Part shown: positions 32,904 through 43,835 of the stretch, piece by piece
Numbering within the stretch: position 1 is the first letter of the stretch
How the letters are laid out: every line of letters begins with the position of its first letter
Source: Galeruca laticollis
Taxonomy: Eukaryota > Arthropoda > Insecta > Coleoptera > Chrysomelidae
Assembly (NCBI GenBank): GCA_963921935.1
Contig: OY998181.1
Coordinates: forward strand, 137,973,423-138,037,422
Length of the DNA: 64,000 nucleotides
Direction of reading: 5' to 3'
Position numbers and translations under genes: made by a program
Notes under the pieces: model-generated
Told to the model about the DNA's origin: nothing
The model's input: the letters and a program-made list of their open reading frames with translations, nothing else
Database searches by the model: none

Positions 32904-35204
32904 TTCTAGTATTATTATACTAAATTGGTAAAGACTTACATCATCGGTTATTTCTTGTTACAGTTAAAGTATTATTCAAGAAAATCAAAGCTATGAGTCT
33001 ATTTTTAAATATATATTTAGGAATTAGATACGTATACCATGCAAGGGCTCACAAGTAATTTGACATCTTCAACGATTCGGTAACGGGAGCTTTGGAGTTG
33101 GCTGTTTTTTGTTTTAGATATGAATGCAAATTATAATTATTTTAATTCATTTAGATAACATAAATCTGTCATTTTGAATCTTGAAAGTGATTTTAATAAA
33201 AATATTCAAAACGTTTCAATTACATTGTATATCTTATTGACTCGATGTGATAACAATTTTTATTATATTGTAAATAGAAAGTGTGAAATTTTTCGGATTA
33301 TAATTTTACTGATTCAATAGATAAGTTCTTCTTGAATTATAAAATGGCTGATTAATCACGATGTTCATTTCATTGCCTTTTTGTTCCTGTTTAGGTTTGA
33401 GTTCAATTTGGCATATATATTCTCGTTTTTTTCATTATGTTTATAGATTATATCTACCGGCTTTAATTTTATGGCTAGATAGACTGAATGAATATAACCA
33501 AATATTACGTTAATTACATATAGAGACTGTTAGACTATACCAATGAAGAGGGACAATTACCTAAGCTGAAGCCTTCGGATATCCTAAAAATTTTCTAGGA
33601 AATAGGACTAAAGGAAATACTCTAGTTGCTCAGACTTTCCTCAGGAACTAAATAGAAAAAAGGAGGCACAGTAGATCTCTTAGGTCTCAGTGAATAACAC
33701 CCCAGTAAACATTCATACATACACGATACCAAAAATTATTTACTAAACATATCTAATTTGCATCCCAACTGAGCTAGAGTTTTTTTTCCAATTCTAGCTT
33801 TTATTTCTTGTAAACATACGATGTGAACATCAAAATTCTCTTACGCGATTTTCGTTTTCTTCATATAATTTTCATACTTGCATTTTAAGTTGGCCGATTT
33901 TCGTTTTCTTCATATAATTTTCATACTTACATTTTAAGTTGGCGTCATGAAATTATGAGAATTTCAAGTGTCCAAACACAACAAAAATTCAAGTTGTTTA
34001 TAAATACCATAACAAACATTATACTTGTTCAACCCCAGTATATTTTTAGAGCTAAAAACTTATCATGCTTCGCTACACTGATTCTTAGAATGGGAAATAC
34101 TAAGAACAAATTATTTATTTCTGAAGCTAAGTATTCAAATTATAGCATGATCTTGATAAACACTCTTCTGTTTTTGTTGATTCGACATAATTTTGAGATT
34201 ACTAATCTAATTAAAAATCGAGAGCTTCCGCTCGAGGGCTTTGATAAATTCACTATTAATATAACATTCCATTGACCAATGAAATTTCATAAATTTTAAA
34301 ACAAACCAATCGGTAATAATAAATAGCAACTATAAGCGACTACAGAAATAGTAACTTTCATTTGGAAACGTTGAATATAACTTCAAATGATTCTGACAAT
34401 TCTGGCAGTAATTAAATTGTCATGTCATAACAAAATTTGTCCACGGCTGTTTGATAATTGATAAAGTTTACATTTTACGTGTGAAGCTTCCTAAGAATGA
34501 TGACGTTCATTATTCACTAGTCAATAATAAGTATTGATAATCAACAAATCCCAGACAGGCCGTCGCAGGGCGAGTTCCAGCGACTACAATACAGCTGATA
34601 GCTAGTATTTTAATTATTATACTGAATTAAAATTACCAAAAAGTTTAATATGAAAAATGAATCAGACGGTGAAATGAATGTTACCCTGCCGAACATAAGG
34701 GAAGCAGCACAAATATGTAGACTCATTAGCTTGTACCCGCGACTTCGTTGACGTAGATCGTCAAATTAAATATTATGCTGATATGTAACTTATCTTGCTG
34801 CAAAAGATTCGTTTTTTTTTTAATTCAAACAAATTCAATATTTAAAACGAAACAAAGTGGAATTTTATTATTATATATTATTGTGAAGTTAAATAAATTT
34901 CTACAATTATACATATCCACACATGTAGTAGTGTGTGCGCAACGTAAATTTAGTTCAGCTCGTAAGTTTGAAAAACTCCAAAACTGTATACTTTTTTTAA
35001 CTTTACTACTCCATATCTAGCAAACTAGGGTAAATATAACATACCAAAGTCCTAAAAAATGGACGCCTCTTTGCATAAAACAACGCGATATCTTTTCAGT
35101 ATATATAGCAGTTATTTCGGGCTCCAGTGGAGTACAAACATGTACTGTACAAGGCACGTGGTTAGAAACTATTATTGTATAATTGTTATCTGTATTGTGT
35201 GAGA
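32904..35204. other. Non-coding stretch with a 49-bp tandem duplication
   Basis: No gene recognised. GATTTTCGTTTTCTTCATAT and the following bases are duplicated in tandem (33847-33895 and 33896-33944). An open frame at 33955-34275 has no recognisable features. Confidence 0.4.
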
Positions 35205-35613
35205 ATGTCCACGATGACATTTCAATTTAAGAGAATATTAAATTTGGCTTTAAATCGGGTTCCAGATTGTAAGTATTTTTACAAAGTGTGTGATGACAAA
35301 TAATGTTTATATTATTACTTTTAGAAAATGAGTCAATTTTTCTGAAACATTTTTACATTGTTTTCAAGCTAAACAAAAGCCATCCTATAACTTATCCACA
35401 ATGTTTTTGAAAAAGTATTATTTTTGTGGAAGATTGAATTACCATATAAAATCTGCTATTACAAAGCTGGTCAGAATTAAATACATTGATAAAATATCCA
35501 ATGGAAAACCAAATATTTTACTTCCTAAAACTTTTCCATATCGAGTAGGACGGCTGGCTGTATCTGAAGAACCGATAATCTTTGATAGAGAAATTACTGA
35601 AAATTGGATTTAA
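35205..35613 (+). pseudogene. Small two-exon gene relic, unknown
   Basis: ATG at 35205 (MSTMTFQFKRILNLALNRVP), then a 56-bp intron with good signals (GTAAGT at 35269, TTACTTTTAG ending 35324). Exon 2 continues in phase with NESIFLKHFYIVFKLNKSHP and meets a stop near 35410. An overlapping frame, 35401-35613, continues with protein-like sequence (ITKLVRIKYIDKISNGKPN, FPYRVGRLAVSEE) to a clean stop, so a frameshift seems likely. The intron size is typical of a real insect gene rather than a transposon. I do not recognise the family; a captured host gene is one possibility. Confidence that it is genic is modest. Confidence 0.35.
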
Positions 35614-38438
35614 ATTAAAGTATTATGTATTATGGAATATCAACAATACCTCTTTTGTTATCATCAATCAATTCTAAATTATTTTGAATAAAAAATCCTC
35701 AAATAATTGGTGTACGGAAGGACAAAATAAATGAATGATTATAACCCGTTTATTTCAATAGAATTTAACAAAATTGGTTGCATTTTTTACCAAATGATTA
35801 ACAAATCGGATAGTTTCAAATCTCTTTACGGAGATATCCAACAATTTCATCATTTCATTTCAAAAGGTTTAACAAGGTCTTTAATTTCAATAGTGATAAA
35901 GTGAAACAGAATTTCAATTTTTCTTACGAGCACGAGATACTTTTAACAAATTATGTTGCATCTGTACATGCTTTTTATGGGGTGTTCCATTTAGAATTGT
36001 TCATATGGTAACTGGAGGTACCTATACCTCCTTACAGATACCCAGAAAGTTTTATTATAAATATTATAAAACGATTTAATCCCGTTGTTTTGACACCTTC
36101 CAATATTTTTGTGCGTACTTGGCAAACCATTCACATATGCATTTAGTGGTAACATATTCCCGCTATAACCATAGGCGTCCAGTGGGATAAAATAAAAATA
36201 ATAGTTTTTAATGTATATCTTCTTAGAGTGAAAATTTGATAAACATCAATATGAAAAGATTATTTGGGATGGAATCAACTAAAACTTATAAATTTCATAA
36301 CCAAATTAGCAAAATAGTGTTGACTAGTGCGAAATAAGAGATAAAATAAAATTTAGGTATTATAAACATTCCATTTAATCTCGAATAACTTGAAAACTTC
36401 GTACTGTATCGCATAGAGACAAGAGGTTAATATTTACGTGGAAAGTAATGGAGTATCGAGAAAACATGCTGAAATCATTTTTACGATAGTGGCGTAGATT
36501 GTAGGGGGAAAAGAAGTATTTATCCCTACAGCATGCCTCTAGTGATAGAGGAAAATTATATTTTACCACTAATTGAAGTAACCTAATATATAAAAAGTGG
36601 AAGGTGTAAAAACAATGGACTACAATCATCTCGAATAATTATGATATAACACCTTAGATCTCAGTAAGAAGGAATATTTTACTGAAGTGTTCTCGAATCT
36701 TCATATTTTGTGCTAAGGTTTCTCCAGTTACTATATGGACAATTGTTAATGAACCACTCTGTATAAATATGACTGTTGTACAAGTGAAAAACACCATTTT
36801 TACGATAACGTCAAAATTCTACTAAATTATGTTAAATCAGAAAGTTTTTACGTAGATGTGAGAAGTTCTGTGTTTGCTTGTATTTAGTTTATGTAGCTTC
36901 AATTAACTAGAACGATCGGAATAACTAATTTAGTAAAAATAATGAAAAACTGTTACACCTGAACTTTTATAAGTGAGAATTATAAAAAGGTTTATGATAA
37001 CCCTGAAAAATATGGTGGTTCAAGGGTTGATGTATGCGGTTGGAAAGGAATGAAAAATGGTATTCCTGCTATTTACATTGAAAGGTAAAGTCGTACGAAA
37101 AACTATCCAGTGGAATAATTGTAGATACTAAAAAGTCTACAATTATTCAAACACATGCTTAAATCTTCTTTTTCTGTGTTGTTTTTCTTTGTCGTCAAAA
37201 TAATTTATTGTGGAGGAAATTAAGTATACGAGTATGTACACTATTTCATATCTCAAATGAAATTATTTTAGTGAAAACAATTAATAAGCTTGCGAGGTAT
37301 CAATTTTTTCTGGTCTGAAACACTTTGTGAAGAAAATTGAACTGTGAAATATCATTGTACAGAATAACCATAAACATCCGTCTTAAGCGCAACAAAGCGG
37401 TACAATAAAAGGTACTTCGAAGATAGGGCGTTGAAAAATGACTATTAATATACAAATAATAATTATTTTTCAATAAATAATAAAGACAAAAAAATCTCGA
37501 AAACCATTACATTCAGGCATAGGGAAATGTTAAGAATATATGGTTGAAATCTAATATAGAATTGAGGCGACAAAAAATATGTTTGCCATTTAAAAACACA
37601 CAGTTATTACTATTATTCATTATCCAAAATTTAAGTTAATTATTCTTCACCCTGTATAAAAAATGGAACACGTTTTTCTGGGTTATTATTGAGTTACTTT
37701 ACAGTGACCGATGTAGGTGGTGGGAATTCAGTAATTATAATTTATCATCAAATTTATAGTTTATAAATAACAGTCAAACAGGAATGTCCGTAATAAAATA
37801 ATTATCATCTCGCCATGAGACTAAAGTATATTAGTTTGTCATAAAAAGTTGTTGATAATCATATCAGCAATTTAGAAAGTTAAAAATATACTGGGTGTTT
37901 CATTTGGAATAACGAAGTGGACTGCAACATAACTATGAGTATGTATCAAATAAATCATAATATATTAGGGGTAAGCTGTTTACTTAATAGCAGATAAATA
38001 TTGAACAGTTTGTTCATAACTATTATAGATGAGAATATTTTCTTGTTTCATACTTTTTTCATTAGTCGGGTTTTAGTTTTTGAATACTTTTTATTCCGTA
38101 TGCGACTACATTCTCTAGCGGGTACTTTGAATATACTTTTTTAATTTTGAAATGTAGAGTCATGGGTTATCTGTTTACAGAATACAGCAGGCATCATTTA
38201 AATTTGCACACCGCCTAAAGTTGTGCAGAATAATTATAAGTAATTAATCTCGTGTACTGACAAGAAGTGTGAATATTGAAACAATCCTTAAAATTCATAA
38301 AATTTAAAAATGGAAACTCATTTGACATAAAACATAAAATTGGTAGTTTTGACAAAAGTTTGATACTGTATTATTTTCATAAATGATTTAAATTGTCTAA
38401 TTTCATAAAAGACATTGTTCGTTAGCACTGGACAATGT
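35614..38438. other. Non-coding, nothing recognised
   Basis: AT-rich sequence with no convincing open frame, repeat or RNA gene visible by eye. Confidence 0.4.
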
Positions 38439-39217
38439 CTCAGTATCACGGAAACATCTGGTTCTGAATATTTACCATCCGAGGAAAGTTTTTTCCCAAT
38501 AATTCAAACAGAGAAAACAATCTTTTTGACTCATCAGAGCGTATCACGATCCCACAAAATAAAGTGCCGTTGACAAGCTATGCCGTTTTACAAAACTCGT
38601 CCTTGGATTTCTACTACAATTCCAAAAATGAAATCGGAACACGTGATGTAACACTGGGAGATTCTACGTTTTAAAAAAATAATGATTCACATCTAGAACA
38701 GATGTCGTTTTCATTTGGACTTGATACAGTATGCTCTCTAATATCCGAATATAATTCATCACTTAAACAAGTAAAACATACAGCACTGGATAAATCAACA
38801 GAAAAATCCAAACCTCTTGGTTCTGATGTTCAAGAATTGCCAAGAATATCTAAGAAAAAGCGACGACCACATGATTCCCCATATTGTATACAAGATGTTC
38901 AGAATTTTGGAAGGCATTTGATGCGTCATCATTCCGATTAATTTGATGTTCAAAGTTTTTTATCTTTACACAAGGGCTTAAAACTACGAAGGAAAACACG
39001 CTTTGGATCAAATTCGACGTCATTGAAATTTTGTAATGATATAATTCCGATTAGCAAGAACAAGAAAAGCAATGTGGACCGTAGTATTTCTTGTAAATTT
39101 TGCAAAGGATATTATAAAAATAAGTCTTTAAGGCGGCACGTAAAAAAATGTCCTTCGAATCCTGATCCCATAAAACCTTTATCACAAAGTGAAGGTGAAA
39201 CGGTTATGCCTAAATGA
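38439..39217 (+). pseudogene. Zinc-finger protein relic (multicopy arthropod-type)
   Basis: Begins with TETSGSEYLPSEESFF in one frame (from 38439), then after a frameshift an ORF from 38702 to a TAA at 38939-38941, continuing in phase to 39217. Zinc-finger-like segments are YCIQDVQNFGRHLMRHH (about 38881) and CKFCKGYYKNKSLRRHVKKC (about 39092). This pair of C2H2-type fingers around a VQSFLSL spacer is characteristic, in my recollection, of a large mobile-element-like gene family in arthropods and other invertebrates. The C-terminal catalytic part is missing. One nonsense codon and one frameshift are visible. Confidence 0.55.
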
Positions 39218-40644
39218 TCCTCTAAGACTGAGCGGAGTACTAAACACACTGACAGGTGATGTAATTCTCTCATTGCTAAAATAGACCTAACAATTTGTAC
39301 GATACAAGCCGTTAAAGTTGGAATGTAGCGGTTTATCGAAAGTACTATTTCGTTTTGGTAAGACTTTTTATGATTAATATTTTGCAGGGCTGTTAATCCT
39401 TCCTCATTCGGCATTAGTTTTAGACTGATTTTCGACCCAAAAATATAGATAGTTATAAGGTTAGTGAAAAGATATTTGAAATGAAATTCTTAGGAGTTCT
39501 TATTTTTTGCTATTTTCTGCAATACTATTTCATACAGTGTGAGACAAAAAATGAAGGACGGTAAATATTCCGAAATTGCAATTTTATTATAAATGATCCT
39601 ATATTTAGAAATGTCGTCGGTATATTTCTGCATTCTTGTGTTATTACTGTTAGTTTTGGTACTTGTTAGAGATATACGTTTTTAAAGTTAGTGCCAATCA
39701 GGATTTTGTTTGCGTCAAAAATTACCATGTAATACAAAATAGATAATATACTTAATTTTTTTATATTATACAACTGTATATATAAATAAAAAGAGGCATA
39801 TATTTGAGGGATATTTTTAAAATAACATACTAAACACGTATGGTAGCTTTTTAATTTTTTTATACTATATAAGTGATATTCAATAGCCTACCTATGTGTA
39901 AAGCAATTTTGCCGGGTTTTTCATTTACGATTTTAGCCACCAATTCTTAAATGTTTTAGTTTTTGACACAGGAGCTATTGAGAACTTATTTATTTCACTG
40001 TTGATCACTCGTACAACGAAAACAATTTGAAAAAGCGTTTAATTGATTAAATAATGGATTTGAACCACTGAATATCACTTCAGAAAAAAATCCTCTGTTA
40101 TGTGTTGAGCATGTTAATTTAAAAATACTCATTAATTACTTACCTAGTCGATATATTTAAGAACACTCTGTATAAATAAGCATATTTTTATATTATTGTA
40201 CGATCTACAAAAACTGCATCTAAAATATATTTTCTATATTGTATTACACTGGGAATTATCATAACAGAATCTTAATTGTTCATGACTTTAAAAATGTATA
40301 TTTCAAAAACTGATCATAGGAAAATCTTAAGAATTCAACACTTTCATTGAGTACCAAAACTAGTAACAAAAACTTACAGACATTAACCAGAATTGAGCTG
40401 AGCCTATCAGCAATTTAAGTAACTGGACCGAGTACAAATGCATATCAAGTTTTCAAAGAAAGATACCAGTCGCCACTTTCCATAAAAATTGTAGGGTCCT
40501 TATTCGGATCAACTATTAATACAGAATAAATCAGGTGTGCATATAATGGGAGGAAGAAGGTAGCATATTCTTGTAAATGCATCAGTCAAAAATGTAAATG
40601 TATATTTCCATAAAAATATATAATATAAACTCGACTATTGAGCT
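39218..40644. other. Non-coding, nothing recognised
   Basis: AT-rich. No open frame or repeat structure could be supported. Confidence 0.4.
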
Positions 40645-41082
40645 GCTACGTTTACTCCGTCTTACTGTACGGGGTCGAATCATGGACCTTGACCGACGCA
40701 ACAACAAAAAAACTCGAAAGCTTTGAAATGTGGCTCTATCGTAGAATATTAAGAATCTCATGGACAGACCATGTGTCCAACGTAGAGGTCTGCAGAAAAA
40801 TGCAGAAAGACACCGAATTAATAAAAACGATAAAGATCCGCAAGCTAGAATATTTCGGTCATATAATGCGAAATGAGAAAAGGTTCAGTCTATTACAAAA
40901 TATCTTGCAAGGGAAGATCCCTAGTAAACGTGGCCCAGGACGACGGAGAAATTCATGGCTCAAAAATCTCAGGACATGGTTTTCAACAACTGCTACAGGA
41001 CTATTCCGTGCAGCAGCAAATAAAATCATAAAAGCCAGAATGATCGCCAACATCCGGACCGGATAGGCACTAGAAGAAGAAG
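40645..41082 (+). mobile_element. 5'-truncated LINE tail with 8-bp target duplication
   Basis: Encodes the C-terminal end of a non-LTR reverse transcriptase: YSVLLYGVESWTLT, KLESFEMWLYRRILRISWTD, LEYFGHIMRNEKRF and KRGPGRRRNSWLKNLR, ending at a TAG (41064-41066). The insert ends in a GAA-rich tail (AGAAGAAGA). ATTGAGCT at 40637-40644 is repeated at 41083-41090, consistent with a target duplication. Strong 5' truncation is typical of LINE copies. The clade is uncertain. Confidence 0.8.
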
Positions 41083-41385
41083 ATTGAGCTTATTTTTGTT
41101 GACAGGTTTTTATATGATATGCAAATATGCTAATTTATAGGTATTATTACGTATCCGTTTTTTCATGTTATAAACAATCTCAGTTTAATATAAGTCAATT
41201 GTTTGTAATTTATAATTTTTATTTCTCATAGTTGTTGTTTCAAATTAACAATTTCAGTCTCTGATAAAAATTTCTTACGAAGAACGCCGATTGCAATCGT
41301 TTTATACAATGTCAATATCGAACTGGCAATTATTCTTTTGATTGTATGTATTAACTGGCCGATAGTATATGTGGCAACGCCGCAA

Positions 41386-41573
41386 GGAGTCCATATTACC
41401 TGAAATGCATCATATACGGAGCCTACCTTGCTTTTGAAGTATGGAAATATACACCAACGGAGCCTACTGTAACCGCTACATATAACGGATCCCACTAAGA
41501 CGTCAACTTATATAGTGGTATACATGAAATATACGCTAGGAGCCCAAATTGGACTACAGGTATACCGGAGTCC
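41386..41573 (-). promoter_or_regulatory. Right GGAGCCC motif cluster
   Basis: GGAGTCC at 41386, GGAGCCT at 41418 and 41459, GGATCCC at 41487, GGAGCCC at 41539, GGAGTCC at 41567: six sites, all opposite in orientation to the left cluster, with TATAC or ATATAC nearby in several. Confidence 0.55.
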
Positions 41574-41604
41574 ACATTAGCCTGCAACAGTATATATATA
41601 TATA

Positions 41605-43766
41605 TTAAGCCAGTCCTCTAGTATAGATAAATATTCATATATTAGATTGAATTAAAAAGGAATTTTTTTTTGTATATACGTATGGTGTATCATTAGACAC
41701 TACCTAATTAAGAACAAAATTTAACATAAAACGAATGAATGACTTAAGCAAATGTATTATAAAATATTGAGTACATCAATTTAAGAAATGGATTAAGGAT
41801 AAGGAATAGAATGGTAATGATAATATAGAAATTAATTCTTAAGAAAATGTTACCTTCACAAATAAATCCTAAGGTCAAGTCAATGTCAACAATTTTCATT
41901 AAAATCAATCTGAACGCTGCTATGTCCACACTTGAATCGGGAAAAGGATGTTAATTTGTTCAAAACCTAAAATAATAAGAATTAATAATCAAATCACTAA
42001 TTTATTAACGATATGCAAATACAATAAAAAGTTGCAATTTGAAAAAAGTAATTTATAAAAATAAAACTGTATGAAATATGACATTCGGAATAAGAGCCAT
42101 ATTGTATGTCATAGAAATCTAGTAATCAAATCGAAATCAATGAAGGAAGTGATTGAATCTAGTTATAATATTGCCAACATAAATTCAATGAGTTGGAAGT
42201 TAATATAAAACAGAGAATGTAAATTTGAAATTAAGTTAGAGTTTATATAAAGCGAAATTAGTGCTAATTAAAGAATTAAAAAATAAACAGTTCCATATAT
42301 ATAAATCATAAATTTAGATTGTAGAAATTGTATATTAATTGTAAACAAATTTACTAAAAAAAAAAGGAATTACAAGGATTGAAACCATTGTAAGATATGT
42401 GAAAGACTATTAATATATTCTATAAGATATTGTTAAACCATTTATATAAGTGATTTCACTCTCCAAGACTATTTTAATTGAAGAATTCAGTATTTCTATA
42501 AAAAAACATTATCATTGACAATTGTTGAATAAAATAACAGATTAGGAGGCTGTGTTTTAGAAATTGTAAAAATGTTGTTGATTTTTAAAAAAAAAGGGAG
42601 TCGAGAGTTAGTTGGGGAATGAGGAACTGGGATGTAATTCTCTGAGAAGGTTTTTGTAAAAACTTTAAAGTAAAAGTTATAATTTTAAATCTAAATCAAT
42701 TAAAAATTCATGATATTAATGTCGATTAACCCCTGTGAAAAAGTGAAACGTGCCGAACGAGTATTTCTTGGGTAAGGAATACCTAAGAAAAGGGACGAGA
42801 TGTTGCAGGTCCACCACGCCGAGAATGGAATATAAGGTCTGTGTTATTTGAGTTTTTTTAATTTGGAATTCCAAACAAACAAAGAAAAGTGAACTTTTGA
42901 AATTAATTTGAACATTTAAAATTGAATAATCTAAAATTGGCCAAAGAAACTTTAAAATAATCAATACCAGATTTTATCCATGGATAATTAAAGAACTCTA
43001 ATTTTCTACAACAATAATTTTAGATATTAAATATGTACTTACTTGTAAAAAGTTTTTCGTTTGTAAAATAATCAAAGTTCACACCACTCATAAATGCTTT
43101 TCCAATCTTAATTTCCGCTTTGCATGCTAACCTATTCTTATAACTATCAAACACACACTTAATTCACAACTTGAATTATATATGTAACTGTTTAATATAA
43201 GTTTTCAACCATATGATTCTAAATGCACTAAATTGATGCACATTGAACTGTGAAACGTTTGCATCCTCCATGTTAAATGCATACTATAATTTTGTGACGA
43301 CGAGAAACGTTGTACCGGAAGAGTTGCTCCGTTGCGCCGAAGCAGCTACTATAAGCGTTCAGTGCGCATGACGATCAAAGAATACAGAGGAGGTTCAGGA
43401 ATATTTGTGTGTGTAAAATTTTGAAGATTTCATCAACAATTTATTAAAATATTTTTATTTAAGTGTTGGTATTTTTTTTTTTATTCCAGTCAATGTCCAT
43501 AACACTTTTCCCGAACATGGTTTAAATCATTCATTCGATTATCCTATCACAAAATCATAATAAGTAAATGTTCATATATGTAAAAATTTTTTCTAATAGG
43601 TGTCCAGGACTCAAAGAGAGAAGTCTCATGCTTCCGACTACAGTATAAAATTTAAACAATTAAAAATTTTCATATAATTATATAGGGCTAGCCGAAGGTA
43701 AAAACGGGTAAATAAAGTTAAATCATATAAGTATAAATATTAAAATATAAAACATATCCACTATAA
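41605..43766 (+). repeat. 5' LTR of gypsy element
   Basis: 2162 bp, unusually long, beginning TTAAGCCAGTCC and ending CCACTATAA; non-canonical termini (no TG...CA). It matches 50007-52167 throughout. Confidence 0.92.
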
Positions 43767-43767
43767 A

Positions 43768-43788
43768 TTGTCGGCCCAACGTTGGGGC
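43768..43788 (+). other. Primer-binding-like site
   Basis: Directly after the LTR: TGTCGGCCCAACGTTGGGGC. It resembles the tRNA-Lys-type binding site (CCCAACGTGGGGC core), with one extra T and a rearranged 5' part. Assignment from memory of that site; moderate confidence. Confidence 0.5.
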
Positions 43789-43835
43789 AAATATAAATAA
43801 TTAAATTTCTTTAATTAATAACAAACAAAGAAATC

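Larger units (their letters stand above)
32557..41590. mobile_element. Putative 9-kb element bounded by GGGCTCC-type motifs
   Basis: Both ends abut (AT)n. The left 350 bp holds four GGGCTCC/GAGCTCC motifs plus one inverted; the right 200 bp holds six motifs, all in the opposite orientation. Paralogous sequence at 56314-56480 lacks the whole block. No long terminal inverted repeat and no transposase was recognised inside; the contents are mostly non-coding, with the relics listed separately. It could be a non-autonomous or decayed DNA transposon, or several nested insertions. Confidence 0.45.

Noticed and set aside
33955..34275. 106-codon open frame
   Set aside because: No motif, no splice or promoter context, AT-biased composition.
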